Assembly (NCBI GenBank): GCA_002205965.3
Contig: NADL03000601.1
Span: forward strand, 169,266 to 233,265
DNA: 64,000 nucleotides
Direction of reading: 5' to 3'
Origin: Kappaphycus alvarezii
Taxonomy: Eukaryota; Rhodophyta; Florideophyceae; Gigartinales; Solieriaceae
Shown: piece by piece, positions 19,035 through 31,200 of the stretch
Layout of the letters: every line of letters starts with the position of its first letter
How positions within the stretch are numbered: position 1 is the first letter of the stretch
Position numbers and translations under genes: made by a program
Notes under the pieces: generated by a model
Database searches by the model: none
Seen by the model: the letters and a program-made list of their open reading frames with translations, nothing else
Told to the model about the DNA's origin: nothing

Positions 19035-19300
19035 GCGGTCTGAAATGTAGGTAGCCAAGCCGGGAGCGACTGGACATGTGGGCCAGTCCATGCAGCCATC
19101 TACCGACAAGGAGGCTCAGAATCCAACCGTCCTTTCATCCCCCTTGGTCATGTCATCCAATGCCTTTTCCTCAACTAGACCAACGAGTTGCTGCTGTCCG
19201 AACAGATGCGCCTAGTCTATTTCCAGGAATAGGATCACCTTTTTCTTCACATGCGGCTTCCACTCGTCATGTGCTGTAACTGCGGATTTCTAAGATTGAA
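19035..19300 (-). repeat. duplicated segment with a shared minus-strand reading frame, copy B
   Basis: Second copy of the block at 18649-18915, interrupted by two in-frame stops (after FLEID and after ERTVGF). It is the more decayed of the two. The pair may be two exons or two tandem gene relics. Confidence 0.45.
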
Positions 19301-20557
19301 GAGCAGAGTTTGGGGGCACAGGGAGAAGGTGGAGCGCAGGGCTCGCGGTAGAGGCACCGAGGAAAGGAACGCAGCAGCCGCTTGGAGCTGAGCAAAACAA
19401 AGCAAGATGCCGAAGGTAGTTGGGAGTTGTAATTCCTGAAATGTCTCAGTGTCTAGCTAGCACCCCTCCCGTCAACGCCCGCCACGTGGCCTGCATAACT
19501 GTATCAAACTCCCTCTAGACCCCTTGAGATTGCAATGAGGGGGAACTACGCACAGAAGGTAGTTGACACCGCAAACTCTAGCAGGTTCTCAGTATGTGGA
19601 GAGCTACGTGGGAGTCCTCCAGGGTCGCAGGGAGTTGAGGAGTGGCCGGAACGAAGCGACATGCATGTCACTTCTCTTCGGCCACTCCCACACCCATAGG
19701 TCGCACCCAATGTAGGCACGGAGCGCACGTGTCCCGTCGCTGTAGTCCTGTTGATGTTAGGGAGGTTTGATCAAAGAAAGGGGGGATCGGCCACGAAACG
19801 GTACACTTTCCATACAGAGGTTTAAGCCTAAGCTGCGGACCCCCAGTGGGGTGAGTTTCTGTGGTGGTGTTCCAACCTCCTCGTCCGTGCCAACTATGTA
19901 CCCATCTTCCAAGAAGCCGTGCTGCAGAAGGAGGGAAGGCCTAGATGAGTTCCCACACACACTGCTGAGGCGAGTTTGAAGTTCCCGCGTTACTTTTTAG
20001 AGCACTAGAGAGAATAAGATGATTCGTGGTTGGTTTACTGCGAACTGTGTATCAAGCCGACAGACTTCCCTCTCGGGGCATGTCACAGCATCTAAGAGAG
20101 ACCGAGGAATAGAGGAACCATCATATAGAGGGAATAGAAAGTAGCTGGTAGCCCGGTAAACAGACTGACAGCGTTATGGGCGACCATTATCGCGACATGT
20201 CGTTGCAATAGAATTCCCTTCACCTTGCCGTGCTGACTTGGTCGGCAACGGCCCGTAGCAACTCTCCGACGACAGTGTTTGCTTCCCCTCAGTGACAGGG
20301 CTGTGAATTGATATAACTTCTAACCACACCTTTAGGCGACAGTCGTCATTGGTAAAACCCACAATGCCACCCCGGAGCCTACAAGCAGTCATAACACACA
20401 ATTAGATAAAAGAATATTCTTCCAGTTACTTGCTGCCGCCGGTGGTCGCTGACGAGAAAGGGGGAATGAATGAGTCGCAAACTTTTAGAGTATACTTTTA
20501 TTAACAGAGACGGAGGGAGACAGATCTATTTGAATACAACTGAGGTCAGAAGACATT
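19301..20557. other. no convincing gene
   Basis: Several 60-75 codon frames on both strands, none with a recognisable domain. Nothing further seen. Confidence 0.4.
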
Positions 20558-20907
20558 CTAACAAGACTGGGATATGGCCAGTCGGCAGGCCTTTTGTGTT
20601 GGACATAGCGCACGCCGCAGTATTCCTTGCATGAGGACGGATATAACCTACCTGAAGTTATCCTTCGCTCTCAGAGCCAAGTGCCTTGCAACGTCAGTCA
20701 AAACGCAATTGCGTCAAGGTTCCACCCTCCAAGCGTGGACATGGTCACTGGGACAAGTCGGGACCTAGCATTTGTGGCGATGAGGTCTTGGTAACGATAG
20801 AACTTTGAAGCTTTCGCTGTGTTGAAAGATGACAAAAGGTTGAAGCAAGGAACGCTCCAGATCGAAGGAACAACCGGATTACCGAATTTATCGTCGATGA
20901 AGGCCAT
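20558..20907 (-). pseudogene. non-LTR retrotransposon C-terminal tail
   Basis: The minus frame from 20907 reads FGNPVVPS, then KASKFYRYQDLIATN and LVPVTMSTLGGWNLDA, ending in a TGA. In the next frame TDVARHLALRAKDNF and LMQGILRRALCPTQKACRLA follow to 20558. The order K-x2-K-[FY]-x3-L, VPVTxxTLGGW-x2-DA, then a basic helix ending Arg-x-Ala, is the usual tail after the endonuclease in elements like that at 12784-13760 (compare FVPLAFDSLGTPSLE there). The protein upstream is lost. One frameshift and two stops. Confidence 0.5.
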
Positions 20908-21960
20908 ACCTCCACTTCTTTCCTTGCCTTAATGTCCTGCCTCATGCGATAGTGCCCGCTTGGGGAGGCTCCTTATCCGTAGTGCTGGTAAGTCACTCCT
21001 ACCAATGTGCACGTTCGAAACTCCGACCGAACCGAATAGTGGACTCATTGCACTGCCTACAAATGTAAAGTATAAAGAAATCAACTAACCAAGAACAACT
21101 AACGGCTAGTGAATGAGCCGCGACAGATGAGTGGAGGGCGGAAGGCGGAAGAACAAGACGATTACTTGGGGAAGCAGAGACAGCAGCGATGGCGACCAAA
21201 GTCGAAGGATAAATATCCCTGATCAACGGGCTGTCTTAGCACTTGCGCAAGTACTTACACATTAGCACCTTACCCGGTAGACACGTAAGTTCAGACCTGG
21301 TGTACTTATGATATTTCTTAGAGTAGGACGCAGACTTCCACGCGTGACTTTGCCGGAAGTGGGGGAAGGCAAAAAAGATGAAGCCCCTCTGTTAATTCGC
21401 CCATGACTTTTCATTCATTGCACCTAATACAATATTGAGAAAACGAAAAGAACGAAGAGATCATGCGAGGGTGAGGTCAAAGAAAATGACAGAAGAAGAG
21501 GCAGAATCGTCACAATGCATCTCAAGAGCATCTAGACATGATTTGCGGAAAGTGCGACCAGCGAACCAGTCGGCCCAAATCAAGATATGATATTCTTGAA
21601 AGCTAATGGTAGCACATTCGGATACTGCACCCATGCGCGACGAGTGCGAGTACCATGAGACTTGAGCGGGAGGGGATACGTTGGCGTGAGAGAGACAGTT
21701 ACGTAACCAAACAGTGATTGCTTGAGCGCTGGTGGAGAGCTAGGGGCTGGAAAGGACGCAATATTACTTGCTTTGGGAGCGATTGCTGCGGCGAATAGAA
21801 TAATAACGAATTACCAAGTTCACCAAACTTTGTGAAAAGCGCGAGTTTGGACTCTAAGAAAGCGTGCGAGCAACTCTCCGCTGGTTTTTGCGGAGGGCGA
21901 TGGTGATGTTGATTGAGTCCGAGTTGACCGAAATTTTGGCGAGCAAAAAGGAAAACTCTA
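20908..21960. other. no gene recognised
   Basis: Moderate G+C sequence without domains or long frames. It includes a short direct echo GATTGCTTGAGCGCTGG/GCGATTGCTGCGG, but nothing I can classify. Confidence 0.4.
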
Positions 21961-23779
21961 GCTAAATTCCCTAATCTGTGATACTGAGGATTGGATAAAT
22001 AAAATACCGCCTAACAGTGGGTGTCAATCACAAAATGTTTCCAAATTGAGGATATCGCAGATCAGGGGACAATATTTATTGAAAGGATAAAGGCATGCGA
22101 ACATGCGAAGGGGATAAAGAGCAATCAATCAATACTGTTGGGGAAAACATGACAATACAAAAGTAGTAGTGACTTAAAGTGGATATGAAAGCCCGAAAAA
22201 TAACCAAAAGTAACCCTAACGGTTTAAAAGTAATTTATTCTTTAACCTGAAGTCATATATATTATAAAAGATGAAGTCTTACTGATATTCGGCAGTGTAC
22301 CTGCCGTTAAATCCACATATGCTATCACCTTTCCAGGTAGGAATTTGAGAGAAGATATCTCAGCGTGGCTCCAGGCAGTTCCTGTATACAGTCATATTAC
22401 ACATCCATCCCTCACTACATGAAAAAAATCTTCATTTTCGGAACTCAGTTCCAAGGCTTCATTCAAATTCAAATTAAAAAGTAGGACACCAATTTTCGCT
22501 TTTAAACATTTCTGCCTCCGAGGATCACGATTTGACTACTGAACGCGGTAATAAAAACGCCGCCGTTCAATAAAGACTTGTCAAATATCCACGCAGTGGA
22601 GAATTGACAAGTTTGCACTGAAGTGGGCCGTTTGTGAGTTAAAAAAATTAATGGGAGCACACAGTGATATGTCATGAAGGTGCTTTAATTCTGAATACAT
22701 TACCACTAGGATTCTGAAGCATTGAAACTGGAGTCAAGGAGACGGCAATAATAAGTTTACCGCTACCTTGCTTTGATCGTGGAATGTTGGGTTATTGCAA
22801 TTGATTATATAAACTCATAACCGAGGCATTGATTTGTATCTAGTACGCGACAATTATGCGCTCGGGTTTGGATCGCAGTAGTATATGATTTATGTTCCTT
22901 CAAATTTTGATAAATTGAAAATAGAGTTAACTTATGACGTGGCAACTAGTGAGTTGCAATCTTAATTTGCCCATGCAGCCACACTATATATTAAAATTGA
23001 CAAGCCTTTGACTAGTTAACAGAGGAAAATGAGGGTAGTGTGAAATATAATCGGTACATGTCTGATTTCTATGTGATATTAGATAACATAGATTTACTGT
23101 CAAAAAATAAATATTCAATAAATTTGAAGACTTATTTTTCTAATTGCGTCATAGGATCGATGAACCACTATATTGTAGCCTACCGCTACTCTCTGTAAAA
23201 TGGGGACTGTGAGGTTTATAATCTTCATTTGAAAATTATTTGAGGGGAAATTCATACAAATTTGGGAATTAAAACCGAATGAGTAGCCACCGGTGTGAAA
23301 CTTTTCACTACATTAATGGATCAATGCAGGGCAGAGGTCATGCAAAGCTGGATTTTACAGTGTGTGATGTATGCATTTAAAGCTGATAGAATCACAGAAT
23401 AAACAACGGATGTCAATAAATCCAGCACCAATTTTATGATTCCGAGACTGTCTCAGACGATGTACGTTTCAATATTCAAACATGTTTATAATGCAAGCAG
23501 AGACAAAATATATTAAATCTCCTGGCTTACTGTTGCCTTTCGAGCTGTATTTAATCAGGCAATGGATGATCAACGGAGGGGTCTGGGTTCTAGGATAGGT
23601 TAAAAGGTCATAGGTCCCGAGATATGAAATTATTCTAATCAGAATCCTTTCATCATTAGTGAAAGGAACGGTTTCCGTTAGCCTAATACAGTACTGTTTC
23701 CGATTCTTTCGCCTCTTTGTACTCTAAAAGAGGTGCCCTGTTGGGCTCTGAGTCGCAAAGTTATCCTTCCGATTATTAG

Positions 23780-24832
23780 ATGACGAAGAAGCGCAATGCT
23801 CAGAGGGAACGAACTCAAAGGGAGAGCTCAGAGTTGTTCTGTCTTGGAATCACAGACAGCACAGCAGGCAAGTGTTTGGATAGATTTGGGAAATATATCA
23901 CTCTAAATTCGGTGCTGGAGAACTGCTTCGCCTTTTTCGCGTTCGACAAATCTGGCATTATGTCAGATATTCATACAGTTTTGCTTCCTATGGGTAAGTA
24001 TTAGCAAGAAATGATGATAATAAATGTATCATGATTGTTGATAGCTATGTAGGTATTCGTTTCAAAGCCTTTGAAGATATCAATACTAACAATGAGAATT
24101 ATTAAGGCCGAACCGTCGCTGCCTTGCGGTGGGTTTAGGGTAATCAAATTAGTCTCTGTCCAGTAGGGAAGAATCACAGTATACATCCAAAAATCAAAGC
24201 TACTCGTAAAATATCGCTTTCTTTTGCGATTTTACATGGTAAAAATAAAAAATCCATTGCAAAATTGTGATATGTGATCATCAAGGACTCGATCGAAAGC
24301 GAGCTTTTGCCAAAAGTTCCGCTGGCACTGGAATCTCTGTGGTAGAAGAGGAATCCATTCGCTTATTTGAAACAATTTTGACAAAAGAAATAGATTTGAG
24401 ATCTCATTCAAGCCAGGAGGGGAAAGTCATGAACACAAAAAAGAGTTGGAATCTTACAGTCGCAGTGAGGAAAATACCGACTGCTGTAGTCCTTCACATC
24501 ACTTAGGAGATGATTATAATCAGTCTATATCTAACGAATACAGGGATTTTGAAGGGGAAGTAGAGAAAATTCTAAGCCGATCGTCTATTATTTTATCTGC
24601 TTTAGATTTTTACAAGAGAAAGGAATCAATTCATCAGAAAAAGGGAAATGATTTAGATAAATCCGAAGAAATTACGGAAACTACGGCTTCAGTCAAGACA
24701 AAGACAGGGACTGGGCAACAATATGAGTTTCCTCGATACTGCGAAGATATTATAGAGGTCTCAGATGCCGTTAACTTGGAGGCGTTCCAAAGATGGCAAC
24801 ATGTCTACATGGATTATGGGAGCCTTTGCTAG
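23780..24832 (+). other. possible gene remnant in the AT-rich block
   Basis: Three open frames succeed one another: 23780-24004 (75 codons, ending at a GTAAGT donor-like site at 23995), 24267-24506, and 24446-24832 (128 codons, Lys/Glu/Ser-rich, including EYRDFEGEVEKILSRSSIIL and EAFQRWQHVYMDYGS). TACTAAC at about 24066 followed by TTATTAAG would fit a branch point and acceptor, but I cannot join the frames cleanly. No domain recognised. Chance open frames of this length are expected in a block this size. Confidence 0.22.
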
Positions 24833-24952
24833 GCCACGCTCTTTTTCTCCCGGCTACAATACTAAAGAGAGCAATCATGTCTTGTTTCATCTCACATCTG
24901 TGTTATTATATTAAACTATATATTAAATCACCAGGTATTTTGGTAGTTTTTT

Positions 24953-25243
24953 TCAATCTGTACTCGGTCCCCTGCATTTTTCTACGCGATCACTTTTTGT
25001 TCGCATGCATGAGAATTTCTTTTTTGTAAATTGAGGTTGATACCACTCTTGAGTTGCCGATGCTAATCGAAGGACCTCTGATTCATTGAATTTACTCATC
25101 AGTAATGCTAGACCGTCTTCCTCGTAGCAAAGATGTAGAAAACCTTTAAGGTCGAGGCCTAGTATTGGAAACGACACAAAATTGGCAGAATAACAAGTGA
25201 ATCTTTTAAATCTCTTCTCATCACCACTCTGGGCACCCTTATA
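24953..25243 (-). other. open segment, possible terminal exon
   Basis: A 97-codon stop-free minus frame ending at a TGA, reading FVSFPILGLDLKGFLHLCYE and LALLMSKFNESEVLRLASAT. It is preceded by TTTTCTTAG, an acceptor-like site. Its residue mix (Asp, Glu, Gly, Ala present, few runs of Lys/Asn) is more protein-like than most frames nearby. No family recognised. I could not splice it in phase to the open segments just upstream. Confidence 0.25.
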
Positions 25244-28200
25244 CTAAGAAAATATATGCACTGATCTTAATTACAATCAATTATGAAGTAGAGGATATCT
25301 GAAACGGTCTGCTTTGGCACTTCAATTACGTCTTAATAATCACATAAGTCCACTAAAATTGACATTCTCTCCCTAATGCCGACAAAAAGCTTCTCTAATT
25401 CCCGATAGTTTCTATCAAGCGATCTGAAAATATGTTGCACCCCCTCGTCACAGGAATATCTCTCCTAAAGTGAATCGTTAGTATCTTAGAAGTCGCGATA
25501 CCAGATCTACATACAACGGGCCTACTTTTTGACGGCTGTAGTCAGAAGCTACTACTGTTAAAAAAGCATTGACGTCATGGTTTGTGACAAAATACTCTCG
25601 GACAAAGAAATGCATCCAAACTACCTGCTGTAAAATTACCGCTTCTTTCGAATTACATTACATGTGATAGATCATTTTCATCCTTCGCCTTCTCTAAAAG
25701 TTCCAAAAAACGCGTCATGAAACCTATGACTTCCCCGAATTCTCCATTAATACTCGAGGAGAAGTTTTCTATTATAACCTCCAAAATGCCAATATTTGCT
25801 TTACCTCCCACAAAAAGTATACCAAGCAACTAAAAATTTCAGTAAAAGACTATTGAGGGTAGACTCGTTAATATGAATCCACATAAACTATGGAGACACC
25901 CAGTTTAGAGTAGACTTCGCGAACAAAAGTGGCTATTACAAATTAGATCATTAACGGTTCCTCAATGTGTGTACCTCCCCGATCAAAAGGTATGATTTCG
26001 CAAAACAGAATGATCTCGCACTAATTCATTACGAATACAAGCGCTGGTAATATGGATATCGAGCTTGCTGCAGGGTTGGTTTTGACCATATCCAATAGAC
26101 GGTTTATTATTTTGTTCCCAATCTGTATGCCGTTTTCCGTTTTCTCAAGGATTGAATTGTCATATGGATAGAGATAGAGATAGAAAGAGAGAGAGATAGG
26201 GTCCCCGCGCAAAACTTCCGATAAATTATATAGTAAGGGCATTCCAATCGCCGAAATAATCCTGCTCATTTCCTTCCCATATTATAGCTAACTTCTGTGT
26301 AAACGGGACAATAAAAGGCTATTATAAATTCAACAAATTTTCTAATACTTGCAGCAACTACTTCCCGAAAATTTTTCCCTTCGTCATTCCGAACAATACA
26401 AACACCAGGGACAGAAATTAGACGAAGAAAATTTAATTTCGGAAAACTCGTTTTCCGGACGTGCACTTGCAATCACCTGATCGCCTCTTGCATCATTGCA
26501 ACGAGTCAGGAATCTCCCAATTTTTCAGCGCTCCCAACTGGAAATAATCATTAAAAAGTAAGTTTCTATGAAATGTTAGTTTTAAAGAAACAGAGAAGCA
26601 ACTAGAGTCTCATTTATGACAATAACTTACCAATGCAAAACAATCTGCAGATATTTATTATCAGACACAACTCATAGCCCTACGGCCTTTAAAACTCTCT
26701 TTGTACGCAGCAGAATTGTGCTCGGCTAAAGAAATGTTCAACAAAGGTCAGGATATCTCTGGAAAGATTATTGAATCAAACGAACAACTTTTTCTACCAC
26801 CAAATCGATGTAAATTTCATCTGCGTTGACGGAGGAATTTGATGCAGGAATCAAACTACAATTTTCACAGAGCTAAGAGTCAAATTCGTACACAGGACCA
26901 GATGGTCGCTGCATCCGGCCTGAAAGCCAGAATGCTCTCGCTTGCAAGATTTTTGCTGAATCAAATTATTTTAGCCTGCAACCTGGTTTATATACTATTG
27001 AAATACAGGTAGCTAATGGCTTCTAAAGACAGGGTTCTTGCCGACCTGCCCAAATAATGTCATAATTAGGGGAGTTAGCTCTTCAATTTTTGATATGATG
27101 AAGAAGAGTTTACGTTGCTATCGTAAATTCTATTAATTGTTTAGTACGTAACTTTTTATGATTCTTTGTACTTTTTTTCATTTAAGCACTATCAAACAAG
27201 TACAAAACCCAAATAAAGAGATATACGTTACTAATGTATTCTCTTTACAATCCTCAGGCTGTATACATTGTCGAAATACCGCAAAAATTCCTAAATAGGT
27301 GATGATGACCCTTATTTTCGTATCTTCGGTGTTTTCGATCTCACCGCTAAACTATTTTTTTGGGGTTTTTCACTCTTTAATGTATTAAAATCTATCTTTT
27401 CTTAAAAATAGAATATAAAATTCTAAAAATATTATTTCAGAGGACTTATATCTTTTTTGCCTGTATTGTGGACCAGTATTACTGTCTGACTATTTTTGTC
27501 ATTCCCTGCGTAGATCTGTAATTGTGATTTTTTCAATACTGCTAGTAGATTTAATTGGAGGTACAATTCTCGTTTCTTTATTTTCAGAGGGTTGCGCTTA
27601 ATATAATGGCTCAAGTTCGGCAACCTCTCAAACATACACTGTGCTTTTACTGTAAAAATGTATTTACTGTATCCTTATTCATTAACATAGTCTCCTATGT
27701 AGGGTGAGTGGGTGGGAACAACGTACCGTACGCGCGTCCGCCCTTGCGAACGTGCGTCCGTTAAGTTAGCATACTGAACGCATACTGCTGCTACTGGACG
27801 CCGCTACTGTACATAATAGCTTCAGCTTAAACTAATACACAGCTTCCTATGTTCAATCACTTCAGGGATATATCCCTGTGAAGTCTGTCTTGTCATGTTA
27901 ACATGAACAAAATGAATTTACTTCCAATGGCGTGGATGAAACCGGATGCATCTTACTTACATTAAAAGAACCCAAAAATTCCACTGTTACATCATCAATA
28001 TTGTACAAAATGCCTTGACCAATTTCGGGCCACGACCTAGCTGACATGTCAGATGCAATGATGTATTTCTACTGTTACTTATATTTTTCTAAACGACTCT
28101 GTGAGACAACCAGATTGGTCTATTGGATTTTAGAAGTTGGAGACCAAAAAGAGATAAGCGCTGACCAATAGATCGACCTACCGTTTCAGTCGGTCATTCG

Positions 28201-31200
28201 ATGACACTACCACAAATAAGGACTTTAATGGTATCCCAGAGAGTTCTGCCTCATTTGATTCTGTCTAAAACTTCTTGCCTCTCTTGGCTGACATTAATCA
28301 ACCCGAAGTTTATTGCTCAGTGGAAATACTTGAAGAAATATTTTTGAATCATGAAATCTGTGACATTCGATCACTCCCATCACTCTTTAAGTAGAGAAGG
28401 GACGTTTCCAGTTACGTTCATCTGACAACAACTGTTGCTGCGAGTGGAGAAGAACCTAAATACTTAGGCCACAGCACTTTGATAAAAATATTCAGTAAGA
28501 TCAAAAATGCTCTCAGGCAAGCGCAACGAAATATGGGCGAAAAGAATAATGACAAAATATAGCTGCCTAGGAAACTCTATAGCTTGGTCGCACAAAATAC
28601 TCCTCATCGTGACCAATTTCCTCGATGCCTCTTTCAGCAAGGAAGTTTCTCTCAAAAGAAAGATAAATGAGAAATTGAAGTGTTACGCATCAAGTTTTCG
28701 ACGATCATGCGCCAAAAACCCTACTAGGACATTTTCTATACTGAAAACCTAGAATCTAAAAAATACTGGCATGAAAAACGACAAAAAATACCTATTTCCG
28801 TGGAACACTTCACCAATGCTATGGTATGACTCCCTTGGATAATGAAGAAGGATGGTAGAAAAGGTACTCTTTTAGAAACATTCACGGTGCTCTTGGACGA
28901 CAAGAACATGATTAAACTGAATAATAAGGATCCAAAGCTGTAATATTCATAAATTGTTCCTCATTTCCACTTCTAGTTACAAAAGCTCTGCACATAGGTC
29001 AAAAATATCTGTGATGAGGTCAGTCTAGCTGCTACGCCCATTTTGGACAATTTGAAGAATTCAAATAGTTCCTATATCCAAGAAAGATCTATTTTCTTCT
29101 CTGCTGTTCGCTGCAGGTAATTTTTGACTCGACAGATACACTTCTTTCCATTTAAGGACTACCAAATGGGCTGAATTACTGGCTATAAAGACTTTGATTG
29201 TACCTGCTCCTTACCACAAGTTCTTATGTTACTTTAATTATCAGAAAGAAGTTTAAGAGGGATGGAGAACGGAAATTGGTCCTAAAATTTCACTATAAAC
29301 AAAAGGAAGCGGAGTTAATATTGCAATAATGGGGAAAAGGTATATTAAATTAAATTTCGAGGGGTACAAATCCAACCGAATTCCAGACAAGCTTACAGGG
29401 ACTCTGGAGAGCATGGCCAAACTCATGCTGAAGTTTCATGTTCCGATTTCTGCTACCTTGAAGAGCGAAGAAGCCAGTTATTTTTGTAATAAAGAGGATA
29501 AAAACTTCAGCGGGGAATTTTCGTCTGAAATCTGAGGAGTTAGGCTAAAAAAGAGCCTGGAAGTCTTAATTCCTACTAAAATCAGTCTGATGCTTGTGCA
29601 TACTGACTGAGTCCAAATGCAATACTATAAAATTATTGTCCCCAAGTTGTAAGAAAATATAGAAAAAACGTTTTATAGAAAAAATTAGCTCAAAGCACGT
29701 CAAATTAAAGTTGGAACCATTGGATTTTGGGCCATTTAGGCAAGTTTACTGCGTGAGTTACAACTAAAAGAAGACCACATTCTGCGCATCAAAAATTTCA
29801 TGCGAGGATTTAAAAGGGAATAAAATAATTACTCCGTCCAATATGACGAAAAGATATCCCTCTGTACTTTAAAGACTGGGTCTCGAGCAACTAAGATGTG
29901 GTCAAGTTACAGACAGTTGTTGTTCCTATAACAACAAAAACTTAGTGCAATGTCTGAATAAACATTTATTCAGTCCCATATACATTACCGGGGGACGAGA
30001 AAAAACGAACTCCACTTCATACTTTCATTTGGCAAAAGTTGATTTTTCGAAGCTATCTTCAGATACAGCCGGTCTTTTTCGAAACAAAGAAAACATTAGA
30101 AGGAATTTTGGAGTAAATAAAATCAAGTTTTATGGGGAAATAAATCCAACCATTTGCTTTAACAAAGCCATCAGTACTGGAAACTACCTGTGGTCCTCAT
30201 AAAGATATTTGAAAATAGGTCGGTATTATTTCAATGTTTCTAAATTTTGTCCTACAATTGGTCATTCAAAAGCGCAATTGCTACAAAAAGGCAGGAAGGC
30301 CGCTCAAGTTGGGCAATCATTATTGAAAATGAAACCAGTAACCTTTCATGAGGGACTAAACATCTGTTTCTTGTAAATGTATTATTTGAAGAATCATCAA
30401 ATATGTCTTATCGTGACAATTTTTTCATGCTTTTTAACGGGATTGTTAAGTCCAACTGATATATGAGATAATCTGCAAGAATCTTTGGAAAGCATTTTTC
30501 TTTTTGAATTTGGATTCTCTGTCATTGTGGTTTGATTAGAAATTTCGTGAAGGGGGTTATTTGTCAAGTCAGAACCTTGACTTGCGGGTATAAATCGCAA
30601 GTATGGTCTACTTATAAGTGTGCACCACTCTTTTTTAAATGTCATCTCTCATTTACAAGTATTCGTTGACCCAAAGAGACATGGAATGCACTTTTAAATT
30701 CAAAAAATGTCTCCAGAGAAGTTTTTCCTTCGAACTTTATGTAAAACGATTGCTTCGGCCCTTCTTATCTTTATTACTGATTAAAATAATCTTTCATCGA
30801 CTAAAGAAGATTACAGAAGACGTAAGGTTAATCGGCAGACTTTATCTCTCCTATTATGGAGGAATTGTTTCTGAAACTGAGTTTTACTAGTCTATTTCAC
30901 ATATGAAAAGACATCAAACAGAAAAATTGTTTAAAACAAAGGCACGAATGGTTTTGAATGTCGAAGAATTTTTATTCTCGAAGAAAAAATGAATGGACAA
31001 AATTAATTCGACCTTGATGAAATTAATCAAATAAAGCGATTGCTAGAAAGATAAATTGACACGGAACTAGAGACCTGCGTTAATCATCACCTTTATGAGT
31101 TACTTTGCTTTAATAACTCTTATGTACAAATGGACTATATGGATGAGTACAACCGGGCACTCCGTATGATACGAAAACTTGATGTAGGTCTCGTATGCTT

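Noticed and set aside
28750-29060. A weak reverse-transcriptase-like reading (KKDG, DDKN, SKI..RS, GHF-like order) on the plus strand of the AT-rich block
   Set aside because: Only a handful of residues agree, spacing is wrong in two places, and the same DNA can also be read as unrelated open segments in other frames. This is within chance for AT-rich sequence.
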